From Gallaecimonas xiamenensis 3-C-1 (lineage in GTDB: Bacteria > Pseudomonadota > Gammaproteobacteria > Enterobacterales > Gallaecimonadaceae), in NCBI RefSeq assembly GCF_000299915.1, contig NZ_AMRI01000020.1, positions 1-64,000 of the forward strand: a stretch of DNA of 64,000 nt, written 5' to 3'. Numbering within the stretch: the first letter of the stretch is position 1; each line of letters begins with the position of its first letter. The notes beneath the pieces are model-generated. The model saw only the letters and a list, made by a program, of their open reading frames with translations. It had not been told where the DNA came from and did not search any database. Made by a program: the position numbers and the translations under genes. Below, piece after piece: positions 1-7,845 of the stretch.

Positions 1-1
1 C

Positions 2-694
2 GCCATCTGTCCCCGCCGCTGCCCCTTCTGCGACGTGGCCCATGGCCGCCCCCTGATCCCCGACGCCCAAGAGCCGGAAAAGCTGGGCCTGACCATCCGC
101 GACATGAAGCTTAAATATGTGGTGATCACCTCGGTAGACCGGGACGATCTCCGCGACGGCGGCGCCCAGCACTTTGCCGACTGTATCAAGGCCATCCGCA
201 AGTACAGCCCCAACATCAAGATTGAGATCCTGGTACCGGATTTTCGTGGCCGCATGGACATCGCCTTGGATATCCTCAGCGAGACTCCGCCGGACGTGTT
301 CAACCACAACCTGGAAAACGTACCGCGCCTTTATAAAATGGTCCGCCCCGGTGCCAACTACGAATGGTCTTTGGAACTGCTCAAGCGCTTCAAGGAGCGC
401 AACCCCAATGTGCCCACCAAATCCGGGCTGATGATGGGCCTGGGTGAGACCAACGACGAGATCCGCCAGGTGATGCAGGACCTTCGCGACCACAAGGTCA
501 GCATGCTGACTCTGGGCCAGTACCTGCAACCCAGTCGCCACCACCTGCCGGTGGCCCGTTACGTGCCCCCGGTCGAATTTGACGCCCTGCACGACGACGC
601 CATGGCCATGGGCTATGAGCACGCCGCCTGTGGCCCCCTGGTACGCTCCAGCTACCACGCCGACAAGCAAGCGGCCGGTGAAGAAGTCAAATAA
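2..694 (+). CDS. lipA: Lipoyl synthase, 5'-truncated by window edge
   Basis: Radical-SAM enzyme that inserts two sulfurs into octanoyl groups on lipoyl domains of 2-oxoacid dehydrogenases and the glycine cleavage H protein. The frame is open from base 2, so the start lies outside the window; roughly 90 N-terminal residues, including the first auxiliary-cluster cysteines, are missing compared with the usual ~320 aa. The radical-SAM motif CPRRCPFC (CxxxCxxC) is encoded at bases 8-31. The C-terminus has the conserved RSSYHA segment whose first Ser binds the auxiliary iron-sulfur cluster. A GTG at base 35 is internal and falls after the cysteine motif, so it is not a real start. A strong terminator follows the stop codon. 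Confidence 0.96.
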   Translation, partial: AICPRRCPFCDVAHGRPLIPDAQEPEKLGLTIRDMKLKYVVITSVDRDDLRDGGAQHFADCIKAIRKYSPNIKIEILVPDFRGRMDIALDILSETPPDVFNHNLENVPRLYKMVRPGANYEWSLELLKRFKERNPNVPTKSGLMMGLGETNDEIRQVMQDLRDHKVSMLTLGQYLQPSRHHLPVARYVPPVEFDALHDDAMAMGYEHAACGPLVRSSYHADKQAAGEEVK

Positions 695-709
695 GCTTCG
701 CTGATAGAC

Positions 710-737
710 AAAAAAGGCGCCCTAGGGCGCCTTTTTT
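710..737. terminator. Bidirectional terminator between lipA and rcnA
   Basis: GGCGCC (716-721) pairs with GGCGCC (726-731) around loop CTAG. An A run lies before it and a T run after it, so it can stop both lipA (+) and rcnA (-). Confidence 0.85.
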
Positions 738-748
738 CATGGCTGTGA

Positions 749-1582
749 TCAAGGCAAGGCCTGCCAACCCAGCAGCGCCAAGTAGAGCCCCACCAAGGCG
801 ATCAGCAGGCTGGAGAAATACGGCGCCTTGCGGGCAAAGTCGCCAAAACCGGCAAAGCGCTTTGAAGCATGGCGCACCCCCAAGGCCGCCAACACCCCCG
901 AAGCCACCAGGGTCAAGGCCAGGCCGACACTGAAACTGAGCACCAGGGTGGCTCCCAGGGCCACCTTCTTTAGCTGCAGGCACAGCAGCAGCACGGTGAT
1001 GGAAGCGGGACAGGGGATAAGGCCGCCGGTCAGGCCAAAGAGGGCTATCTGCCCTGTGGTCACCTCGCGGTTGGCAAAGCGGCGCTGGATATCCAAGGCA
1101 TGGGCCCTTTCATGGGCATCCTGGTATTCCCCTTGGGCCAGGGCCAGTTCCAGACCGCCCTGTTGATGGCTATGGCTGTGGTCATGGTCATGGTCATGGT
1201 CATGGTCATGGTCATGGTCATGATGATGATGATGATGGTGGTGCTGGTCACGCCAGGTCCGCCAGGCCATCCACAGGGCTACCAGCACTATGATGGCCCC
1301 TGAGGCCAGCTGGAAATAGGGCTCAGTCTGCTCGGCGTTCCAGTTGCCTCCCAGGTAGAGGCCGGTCATGGCCACGGCCCACACCACCAGGGTATGGGAC
1401 AGGGTGGCGGCCAGGCCCAACAGCACCGCTTGGCCAAGGGTGCCACGGATAGCCACGATAAAGGCCGCCATCAGGGTCTTGGAATGGCCGGGTTCCAGGC
1501 CATGGAGAGCGCCAAGCAATATGGCGCTGGGAATAAACAGCCAGGCGTTGCCTTGGGCCAGCAGGGTTGAGAAGGTTTCCAT
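749..1582 (-). CDS. rcnA: Nickel/cobalt efflux permease (RcnA, NicO family)
   Basis: Inner-membrane exporter that lowers cytoplasmic Ni(II)/Co(II). The 277 aa match the family length. The N-terminal half has GALHGLEPGHSKT, the conserved His-rich first-helix signature, and several hydrophobic helices. Residues about 114-139 are almost entirely His/Asp/Ser, the variable metal-binding loop typical of RcnA. The gene is divergent from an RcnR repressor, and the 93-bp gap holds two G-tract operators, so nickel/cobalt-induced derepression is expected. The His/Asp stretch is encoded by a simple tandem repeat that could vary in length. Confidence 0.93.
   Translation of the reverse strand: METFSTLLAQGNAWLFIPSAILLGALHGLEPGHSKTLMAAFIVAIRGTLGQAVLLGLAATLSHTLVVWAVAMTGLYLGGNWNAEQTEPYFQLASGAIIVLVALWMAWRTWRDQHHHHHHHHDHDHDHDHDHDHDHSHSHQQGGLELALAQGEYQDAHERAHALDIQRRFANREVTTGQIALFGLTGGLIPCPASITVLLLCLQLKKVALGATLVLSFSVGLALTLVASGVLAALGVRHASKRFAGFGDFARKAPYFSSLLIALVGLYLALLGWQALP
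1180..1238 (-). repeat. Tandem hexamer/triplet repeat encoding the RcnA His/Asp loop
   Basis: About seven consecutive GGTCAT units (plus-strand reading) run into a GAT triplet run. All units are multiples of three, so slippage would change the length of the His-Asp loop without breaking the frame. Confidence 0.85.
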
Positions 1583-1619
1583 CAGGGGTCCGTCACGCTT
1601 TATACTCTGGACACAAGGA

Positions 1620-1634
1620 TACTCCCCCCGAGTA
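1620..1634. promoter_or_regulatory. RcnR operator 1
   Basis: TACT-CCCCCC-G-AGTA: an A/T-bounded inverted repeat flanking a six-base G/C tract. It matches the known RcnR operator form TACT-G6-N-AGTA read on the other strand, with the N on the opposite side. It lies between divergent rcnA and rcnR. Confidence 0.85.
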
Positions 1635-1640
1635 TAAAAA

Positions 1641-1655
1641 TACTACCCCCCAGTA
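1641..1655. promoter_or_regulatory. RcnR operator 2
   Basis: TACT-A-CCCCCC-AGTA; the complement reads TACT-GGGGGG-T-AGTA, an exact fit to TACT-G6-N-AGTA. It starts 21 bp after the start of operator 1, about two helical turns, giving paired sites in one intergenic region. Confidence 0.88.
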
Positions 1656-1675
1656 TCATAGAGAGGGCCCACCCC

Positions 1676-1945
1676 ATGCATACCATCAAGGACAAAGCCA
1701 AACTGCTGACCCGGGTCAGGCGCATACAGGGCCAGGCCGGGGCCCTGGAAAAGCTGCTGGCCGAGGACCAGGATTGCACGGCCGTGTTGCAGCAGATAGC
1801 AGCGATAAGGGGCGCCGTTAACGGCCTGATGGCTGCCGTCATCGAAGGGCATCTGGTCGATCATTTGGTGGAAGAATCGGATGGCGACAAGCGCCAACAG
1901 GAAGCGGCGGTGATGCTGCAGGTGATAAAGTCCTACCTTAAGTAG
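1676..1945 (+). CDS. rcnR: Nickel/cobalt-responsive repressor (RcnR, CsoR/RcnR family)
   Basis: An 89-aa all-helical DNA-binding repressor that releases DNA when Ni(II) or Co(II) binds. The segment from CTAVLQQIAAIRGAVNGLM onward is nearly the same as in E. coli RcnR. The metal ligands are visible as His2, Cys34, His59 and His63, corresponding to H3/C35/H60/H64 of the E. coli protein. That distinguishes it from copper-sensing CsoR and formaldehyde-sensing FrmR. A GAGAGG ribosome site precedes the ATG. It is divergent from rcnA and probably autoregulated through the two operators. Confidence 0.93.
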   Translation: MHTIKDKAKLLTRVRRIQGQAGALEKLLAEDQDCTAVLQQIAAIRGAVNGLMAAVIEGHLVDHLVEESDGDKRQQEAAVMLQVIKSYLK

Positions 1946-2077
1946 ACCCGGCTCCCAAGGGCGTAATTTGCCGACTTGCGTATTGAAGTATGCGTAAGTC
2001 CGATATGCCATAGCGCACCCAGCCAACTTGACTGAGAATTCGCCACATCAAGGATGAATCCCGTCAAGGAAGGCACT

Positions 2078-3331
2078 ATGTCTCGTCAGATGATCTCTAC
2101 GCAAGCGCGCAGTTTGGCTGCCCATACCCTGGTCAGCTGGAGTGAAGCAGTACAATACCCGGAGCTGTCAAAACTGTTCGACAGCGACAAGGAAAGGCCT
2201 CTTGGGGTCAAGAAGCTGCCAGCCAAGCTGTCCACCTGGCTGGACGGCAGGCTCAAGCTCAAGCACCAGGCCTTCCAGATGCTGTGCAGCCTCAATGACT
2301 TTGACCGCATCAAAGTGATCGAAGAGATCATCGCCATCTGCAAAGATCCCAATGCCCCGGATGTATCCGCTCAGCGCAAGAACGCCTTTCAACGGATGCG
2401 CCGCTCCCAATACCCCTTCAAGGGCTATCACTACCTGGTGATGTTTGCAGTCGCCGCCCCCGGCATAGTGGTTAACGACATCCTCTTTGACAAGCGCCTG
2501 CTTGGTGTCAAGGAAGGGGCCAGTCATATGGAGCGTAACGCCCTGTACCGGGTCAAACGCAATGGCCACGCCAGCTTCGACAATTCCAATACCGACCGGG
2601 AAATCGTCAACAAGCTGATGGACAACTGGGACAACGCCACCCCCCAGCCGGTGCACAGGGTTGAAACCCGCCACGCCGCCGTCAACGGTATGCTCAACGA
2701 GCTGTCCAAGGCCACCTGGCTGATGGGGACCCACCTGGACACCGCCTACAAGGGCCAGTCTTTCGACGATTACACCCTGTTCCACAACCCCAGCGACAGC
2801 GCCAAGGAAGATCTGCTCGAATGCGGCTTTGACAAACGCGCCGCCGGCCGCATCCACGGCTTTAGCCACAACGTGCATCACCTGGCGGCGGTACTCAACG
2901 AAGCCCAGCAACGTGGCCAGCAGACCCATTGGGTAGCCCACAGCCAGGGGGCCATCATTTTTGCCCGGGCGGTCAGGGTCCACCTCAAGGAGATAGGCAC
3001 CCCCCTCAACTGCCACAAGGTCAGCCTCCACGGCGTGGGCTGTAACATGGGTGATGCAAGGCTGGTCTGCCAGCAGGCCATGATCCAGGTGGTGTCCAGC
3101 CGCAACAACCCCTTCGACATGGTGCCCAACCTGGCCGGTGGCAACGATCTCAGCCCCTCAGGCCTGGTGCGTTCCCTGCGTTTTGCCGGCCTGGTCGCCG
3201 GCGAGAACAGCCTGGCCAGCCCCCATACCTTGCCCTACCTGGGCCTTGAGACCTACTATCACCAATTGGTGATGACAGGTAACCACGACAGGGCCAGGAT
3301 GGTCGCCAAGTACCTGCCCAAGGGAAGCTGA
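2078..3331 (+). CDS. Putative lipase-like alpha/beta-hydrolase, uncharacterised
   Basis: A 417-aa protein with no signal peptide or clear transmembrane segment. The C-terminal half looks like an alpha/beta-hydrolase: a nucleophile elbow AHSQG with Ser289, a following Asp347 in NNPFDMVPNLAG (the D-x-V-P-N-L form common in lipases) and candidate His383 in SPHTLPY. The N-terminal ~150 residues are helical and unrecognised. I prefer the ATG at 2078 because AAGGAAGG lies just upstream; an ATG at 2054 would add eight residues. The stop is followed after two bases by the next start, so the two genes are co-translated. A cytosolic lipase-like protein paired with an unknown downstream gene resembles type VI secretion phospholipase effector/immunity pairs, but no VgrG, PAAR or chaperone gene lies nearby, so that role is only a hypothesis. 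Confidence 0.6.
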   Translation: MSRQMISTQARSLAAHTLVSWSEAVQYPELSKLFDSDKERPLGVKKLPAKLSTWLDGRLKLKHQAFQMLCSLNDFDRIKVIEEIIAICKDPNAPDVSAQRKNAFQRMRRSQYPFKGYHYLVMFAVAAPGIVVNDILFDKRLLGVKEGASHMERNALYRVKRNGHASFDNSNTDREIVNKLMDNWDNATPQPVHRVETRHAAVNGMLNELSKATWLMGTHLDTAYKGQSFDDYTLFHNPSDSAKEDLLECGFDKRAAGRIHGFSHNVHHLAAVLNEAQQRGQQTHWVAHSQGAIIFARAVRVHLKEIGTPLNCHKVSLHGVGCNMGDARLVCQQAMIQVVSSRNNPFDMVPNLAGGNDLSPSGLVRSLRFAGLVAGENSLASPHTLPYLGLETYYHQLVMTGNHDRARMVAKYLPKGS

Positions 3332-3333
3332 CT

Positions 3334-4200
3334 TTGCTCACAGCACTGAAGAACAAACTGGTTCAAAACGGGACCCATGGGGGTCCCGATTTCGACCACA
3401 GCGAACACCACCAGATAGACTGCGGCTTTGCCCACATCGACATACTGCAGCCGGGCAGCCTTATCGATAACGCCGACCCCAAACGTTACCCACGTTTTGT
3501 GGATCTGAGCGATTTCGATGCCAACGCCGTGGAGAGCGGCCAACAGCGGCGCACCGGCCACCGCCACGTCACCGTCGAGGCGGCCCTTTGGCAGTACCGC
3601 CAGCCCCGTTGGTTTAAGCATCAGCACGACCCCTTTACCCTGGTTACCGCCATCTGGACCGTAGAAAAGCTCAAGGCTCCCCTGGCCGGCGCCGACACCT
3701 CGGCCCTCAGCCACTACCTGCAAAGCGACTACCAGCAGTATTTTGAGGCCCAAGGGGGCCACAACTGGCAGCTCAGGCAAAAAGCCCTGGCCTTTTGTGC
3801 CACCCGCCAGTACCAGTCGGAACCGGCCCGGGTTGACGCCTACTACCAGAGCATTCTCGACGGCAGCGCCGATCCCGGCCACCTGGCCCAGGTAGAGGAA
3901 GAATACGGCGACTACATCGACAGCTGCGTCGAAGCCGACCGTGTTCACCTGCCCCAGCAGTTTGAACAGGTGCAGTTTGCCGGCGAGGAGTGGGTCAGGT
4001 TCAGCTGGAGCCACCATGGGGTGCGTCCAGACAACCTCTACTATTGCCGCCCCCTGGGCAACCAATACCAGTTGGTGGTGGACTTCAGCCTCAACCGCAT
4101 GCTGCCCGACTGCGACCAGTACTGGCTGGACAGGGCCAAGGAAGACTTCGAAAAGGTGATCACCGGCACCCGGGTCAAGACCCTGGCCCTGCCCCGTTAA
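3334..4200 (+). CDS. Unknown protein paired with the lipase-like hydrolase
   Basis: A 288-aa protein I do not recognise. It starts with TTG, supported by AGGGAAG that overlaps the end of the upstream hydrolase gene; only two bases separate the genes, so they form one operon. The protein is rich in aromatic residues and in His, Asp and Gln, and has no signal peptide or membrane segment. It appears to be a soluble mixed alpha/beta protein, with a C-terminal helix in the DQYWLDRAKEDFEKV segment. It could be an immunity or accessory protein for the hydrolase. Nothing in the sequence names a catalytic function. A terminator follows immediately. Confidence 0.6.
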   Translation: MLTALKNKLVQNGTHGGPDFDHSEHHQIDCGFAHIDILQPGSLIDNADPKRYPRFVDLSDFDANAVESGQQRRTGHRHVTVEAALWQYRQPRWFKHQHDPFTLVTAIWTVEKLKAPLAGADTSALSHYLQSDYQQYFEAQGGHNWQLRQKALAFCATRQYQSEPARVDAYYQSILDGSADPGHLAQVEEEYGDYIDSCVEADRVHLPQQFEQVQFAGEEWVRFSWSHHGVRPDNLYYCRPLGNQYQLVVDFSLNRMLPDCDQYWLDRAKEDFEKVITGTRVKTLALPR

Positions 4201-4201
4201 C

Positions 4202-4226
4202 AAAAGGCGCCCTAAGGCGCCTTTTT
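4202..4226. terminator. Bidirectional terminator
   Basis: AAAAGGCGCC (4202-4211) and GGCGCCTTTT (4216-4225) with loop CTAA, between convergent genes. It serves the hydrolase operon (+) and the deaminase-like gene (-). Confidence 0.85.
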
Positions 4227-4729
4227 CATACCGTGAAATGCTGGAAGCTGGGGCTGATCCCCTGTGACGGCACGGCGCCGTGTTCCTGGGTGTAGATATC
4301 GATATCCGGATACTGCTCCACAAAGGGCGAGATGGTGTTGTTCATACAGCTACCACAGCAGTCAATCTCGGTGACAATCAGGGCCCGGCGGATATTTTCC
4401 AGGTGCCCCGGGCGGCAGAACACATAGTTCACCAGGCGCGGCTCGGTATGGTACTGCCCCATGCCGCCACAGGCCCAAAACTTGAGGTGATTGCTGACGT
4501 CCGGTACCAGTTCGTAGCCCAATCCGGTCAGAGCCGCCTGGCGAGTGCTGGACACCCGGCTCATGTTGGAAAAGGAGTAGTAGATAAGCTCTCTACCGTC
4601 CCGCATCTCCAGGTTGATAAAGCAGATATTGTGGGCGTCCGGGTCAAACTTCGGGGTGGCCCAGACCACCCCGTTGATGGCTTGGCGCAAGCGTATCAGC
4701 ACCTGCTCGGCATCGGCTTCACTGAGCAT
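4226..4729 (-). CDS. Stand-alone protein with deaminase-like zinc motif
   Basis: A 167-aa soluble protein. His94-Thr-Glu96 (in YHTEPRLVNYV) followed 31 residues after His94 by Cys125-Gly-Ser-Cys128 (in EIDCCGSC) matches the H-x-E ... C-x-x-C zinc/catalytic pattern of the cytidine-deaminase superfamily. The HTEP-R-L form recalls toxin-type deaminases such as the XOO_2897-like group, recognised from memory only. There is no signal peptide or targeting domain, unlike polymorphic toxins, where this domain sits at the end of a large carrier. A strong AAGGAGGAC ribosome site precedes the ATG. It converges on the hydrolase operon. A different zinc-binding protein remains possible. Confidence 0.5.
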   Translation of the reverse strand: MLSEADAEQVLIRLRQAINGVVWATPKFDPDAHNICFINLEMRDGRELIYYSFSNMSRVSSTRQAALTGLGYELVPDVSNHLKFWACGGMGQYHTEPRLVNYVFCRPGHLENIRRALIVTEIDCCGSCMNNTISPFVEQYPDIDIYTQEHGAVPSQGISPSFQHFTV

Positions 4730-4833
4730 AAGTCCTCCTTGACATGGGTTGTCCTGTAAAGATGGACCCAGCCCAGGGCGGATAACAGGCGCTTTTCCAA
4801 AACACCCTCTGCTTAAACGCTCAATCCTTAACC

Positions 4834-4857
4834 AAAAAAAGCGGCCCGTGGGCCGCT
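4834..4857 (-). terminator. Terminator of the S9 peptidase gene
   Basis: AGCGGCC (4840-4846) pairs with GGCCGCT (4851-4857) around CGTG. On the minus strand the hairpin is followed by a run of seven T. Confidence 0.85.
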
Positions 4858-4861
4858 TCTC

Positions 4862-7591
4862 TCAGTCTTGTTGTTTGGCCTCGGCCTTTTTCTTGGCCTT
4901 GGGGGGCGGCTGGTAAGGCTCGCCCTGGCTCCACCAGGCCGGGGCCGGAGCCCCTTTGAGGTAATGGTCGAAGAAGGCCTTCATCTTGATGGTGTAATCG
5001 AGCTTGTTGCCGTACTGCTTGAGGTGATGGGGCTCCCCCTCGTATTGCAGCATCACCACCGGCTTGTTCTGGCGACGCAGCGCCAGGTACAGCTCGATGC
5101 CCTGCTCCCAGGGTACCGCCTCGTCCTTGTCACCGAACTCGATAAGCAGCGGCGTCTTGATGCGGTCGGCATAGAACACCGGCGAGTTCTCGATATAGAG
5201 CTCGGGGGCTTCATAGAGACTCTGGCCGATACGGCTCTGGCCGGTTTCATACTGGAACTGGCGGGCGATGCCGGCGCCCCAGCGCATGCCGGAGTAGGCG
5301 CTGGTCATGTTTGACACCGGCGCCCCGGCGGCGGCGGCGGCAAAGATGTTGGTCTGGGTTACCACAAAGGCGGTCTGGTAGCCGGACCAGCTATGGCCGT
5401 GCAGGCCAATGGCTTTGGGATCGGCAACCCCCATGTCGATAAGCTTTTGCACCCCAGGCACCAGGGCCGACACCGAACTCTTGCCCGGGGTCCCCACCGC
5501 AAAGCGTACGTCGGGCAGGAACACCGCGTAGCCGTTGCTGCTGTAGTAGGCGAAGTTGGGCCTGTGGTTGACCTTGAACTCGTTGAAACGATAGAGGCGG
5601 TCACTCATAAAGCGGTAGTAGTACACCAGCACCGGGTAGCGCTTGGCCGGGTCGTAACCGGCAGGCTTGATCAGTACGCCGTCCAGCATCTGGCCGTCCA
5701 GATTGCGCCAATGCACCAGCTCGGGCTGGCCCCAGGCCAACTCCTGGGTAACGGGGTTGGCGTCGGTCAGCTTACGGGGCGCCCGAAAATTGGCGTCATC
5801 CACCCAGATATCCGGAAACTCGCTGAAGCTTTCCCGGGTAAAGAGCCAGGTGTCGGCCTTCTTGGCCTTGGCCAGAAACTGGTAGCTGTTGGGGGACAGC
5901 AACAATGGCGCGACGCCGTCCTGGCCCAAGGTCAGGCGGAAAAAGCCGGTGTACTTGTCCTTGTCGGAATAGCCGGTCAGCAACAGGGCCTGGCCCTTGC
6001 TGACATAAGGCTGGTCCGGATCCGGGGTAACCACCCGCAGCTGTAGCTTGTCGGCCCGCTTGGCGGTGAGCTTCTGGCCCTTGCCGTCGGTGCCGAAACG
6101 CCAGATATCGAATTTGTCGTACACCAAGACCCCGGAGGCGTCCTGGTACCAGGGGCCAAAGCCGTAGCCGGGGGCCTCTGAGGGGTAGTCGTGGTCTTCG
6201 TCGCTAAAACCGACCGGCAGGCCCTGGGTCAGGTTCAGCACCTTTTGCTGGCGAAGGTCGGCCATCTTGACGTTGCCGGCCTCGAAGAACACGGCGTAAT
6301 GGCCCTGGGGAGACAGGCTGGGGGCCGCCCCCAGGTGGCCGCCGATCAGGCGTTTTTCACCGGTGGACAGGTTGACCCCGTAGTAGTCGCGGTAAAAACC
6401 GTTCCAGGTGGTGGCCTTGAGGTAGGGCTGGTCGGTGGAGCCCAGCAGGTAACCGCTTTGTTCCCCGGCTGCCACGTCCGGTACCGTTTGGTCGGCCAGT
6501 TGCACGAAGCGGCCATTGTTGAGGTGGAACACCGCCAGGTAGAGGTGGTCTTTACGGGCCTTGTAGGTCTTGGCTTCCTGGGGCTTGATTTGCGGGTCAT
6601 CCCCCTGCCAAACCCGCAGCTTGCGGCTGGCCAAAATCTTGTCGATGTTGGTGACGTCGCTTGGGCTGTTGAGTTCGGGAGTGACCCGGGTGTCGGCCTT
6701 GGGCAGGGGCTTTCGGCCCACAAAGAGCCGGCGGTTGTCTTCGGTAAAGCGCAGGATATTGCCGGCGCCGATGTAGTAGCCGTCGTCCGGGGTGGACAGG
6801 GTCTTGAGCTTGCCGTTGTAGAGCAGTACCTCAAAGGCCCGGCTCTCTTCCTCGTCGCCCTGATTGCCGCGCAGCGCGGCAAAGCGGCTGCCGTCCTTGC
6901 TGAAGGTCAGGTCCCGGTAGAGCTTGCCCTCTTCACTGTCCAGCAATCGGTCCTTGTCGGCCAGCAGGCGCAGCTCGCCCTTGGTCTCGGCCTGGTCCTT
7001 GACCGGGTCCTTGGCGTAGAGCAGGTCGCCGGTCCCAGGTTTAAAGGCAAAGGCCGCTACCTTGCCCAGCTCCTGCTGGCTGCCACTGCTGATGTCCACC
7101 AGCAACAGCACTTTTTCGTCCTTGGCCTTTTTGCCGTCGCCTTGGTCGGCGCCGGCTTTAAGTACCTCTACCACCAGGCGGCCGCCCTTGTCGGACAGGG
7201 CAAAGGCGCTGGCCTTGTCGAAACGCAGCTGGGCGCCGGACTGGGTGTCCACCACCACCAGGGCTTTTTTCGGTTTGTCCTTGGCCTTGGCTTTGAGGCG
7301 GTCAAACAGGGGCGCCTGCTGCCAGAAAGCCACATAGCGGCCGTCCGGGGTCAGGGCCGGCTTGCTGCCCCGCTCCACGGTCAGCTTGCGGCTACCGTCG
7401 GTGAGGCGGATAACACCGGTGGCGTCGCCCCGGTCGGGCTGGGCGCTGAAGGCCAGTACCTGGCCGTTATCGGACAGCACCGGGCTGTCGATGGCCTTGA
7501 AGTCCATCAGATCATTGAGGGTGACGGGCCGGCCCTGGGCCAGGGCCGGCCCCGAGAGCAGGGCGGTTAACAGCAAGGAGCGCAGAATCAT
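4862..7591 (-). CDS. Secreted S9-family (prolyl oligopeptidase-like) serine peptidase
   Basis: A 909-aa exported peptidase. The N-terminus MILRSLLLTALLSGPALAQG is a signal peptide. A long beta-propeller-like region with WD/PD40-type repeats follows (TPDGRYVAF, SKDGSRFAAL, LSPQGHYAVF), then a C-terminal alpha/beta-hydrolase domain. The nucleophile elbow is GHSWSG, the acid lies in FGDKDEAVPWEQG and the His in EGEPHHLKQ. I start at 7591, where AGGGA precedes the ATG and the signal peptide begins; an in-frame ATG at 7606 lacks a ribosome site. It probably degrades peptides in the periplasm or outside the cell. It is divergent from the isocitrate dehydrogenase gene across 250 bp. Confidence 0.88.
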   Translation of the reverse strand: MILRSLLLTALLSGPALAQGRPVTLNDLMDFKAIDSPVLSDNGQVLAFSAQPDRGDATGVIRLTDGSRKLTVERGSKPALTPDGRYVAFWQQAPLFDRLKAKAKDKPKKALVVVDTQSGAQLRFDKASAFALSDKGGRLVVEVLKAGADQGDGKKAKDEKVLLLVDISSGSQQELGKVAAFAFKPGTGDLLYAKDPVKDQAETKGELRLLADKDRLLDSEEGKLYRDLTFSKDGSRFAALRGNQGDEEESRAFEVLLYNGKLKTLSTPDDGYYIGAGNILRFTEDNRRLFVGRKPLPKADTRVTPELNSPSDVTNIDKILASRKLRVWQGDDPQIKPQEAKTYKARKDHLYLAVFHLNNGRFVQLADQTVPDVAAGEQSGYLLGSTDQPYLKATTWNGFYRDYYGVNLSTGEKRLIGGHLGAAPSLSPQGHYAVFFEAGNVKMADLRQQKVLNLTQGLPVGFSDEDHDYPSEAPGYGFGPWYQDASGVLVYDKFDIWRFGTDGKGQKLTAKRADKLQLRVVTPDPDQPYVSKGQALLLTGYSDKDKYTGFFRLTLGQDGVAPLLLSPNSYQFLAKAKKADTWLFTRESFSEFPDIWVDDANFRAPRKLTDANPVTQELAWGQPELVHWRNLDGQMLDGVLIKPAGYDPAKRYPVLVYYYRFMSDRLYRFNEFKVNHRPNFAYYSSNGYAVFLPDVRFAVGTPGKSSVSALVPGVQKLIDMGVADPKAIGLHGHSWSGYQTAFVVTQTNIFAAAAAGAPVSNMTSAYSGMRWGAGIARQFQYETGQSRIGQSLYEAPELYIENSPVFYADRIKTPLLIEFGDKDEAVPWEQGIELYLALRRQNKPVVMLQYEGEPHHLKQYGNKLDYTIKMKAFFDHYLKGAPAPAWWSQGEPYQPPPKAKKKAEAKQQD

Positions 7592-7845
7592 GGGGATCCC
7601 TGTCATTTTTGGTTTGGAGCGAGTCTATCAACGGCGCTGCCCCTGGGCCATCTCAGGGGCTGTCAAGCGCTGCTTGGCAACGACAAGCTGACAGTCTGTC
7701 TGGCGGCCAGCGGTAGAGAAGTGCCGGAAAATGTGCTATAAAATCGCGCTTCACAGGGGCCCAAGGGCCGTTTAACGCGGCGGCATTTCCGGTCGCCTCT
7801 TCTCTATAAAGAATCAAGCATGCAAATGCACGGAGTCAGTGCACC

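Noticed and set aside
1180..1238. Short regularly repeated DNA that could suggest a CRISPR-like array
   Set aside because: The units are six and three bases with no spacers, and encode the RcnA His/Asp loop in frame.
2078..4729. A type VI secretion gene cluster
   Set aside because: Only effector-like proteins are present; no VgrG, PAAR, Hcp, sheath or chaperone gene lies in the window, so the cluster is not called as T6SS.
7607..7845. A small gene in the 239-bp gap between the S9 peptidase and isocitrate dehydrogenase genes
   Set aside because: No frame with a ribosome site is visible; it is best read as the divergent promoter region, with a possible TATAAA at 7737-7742 lacking a convincing -35 element.
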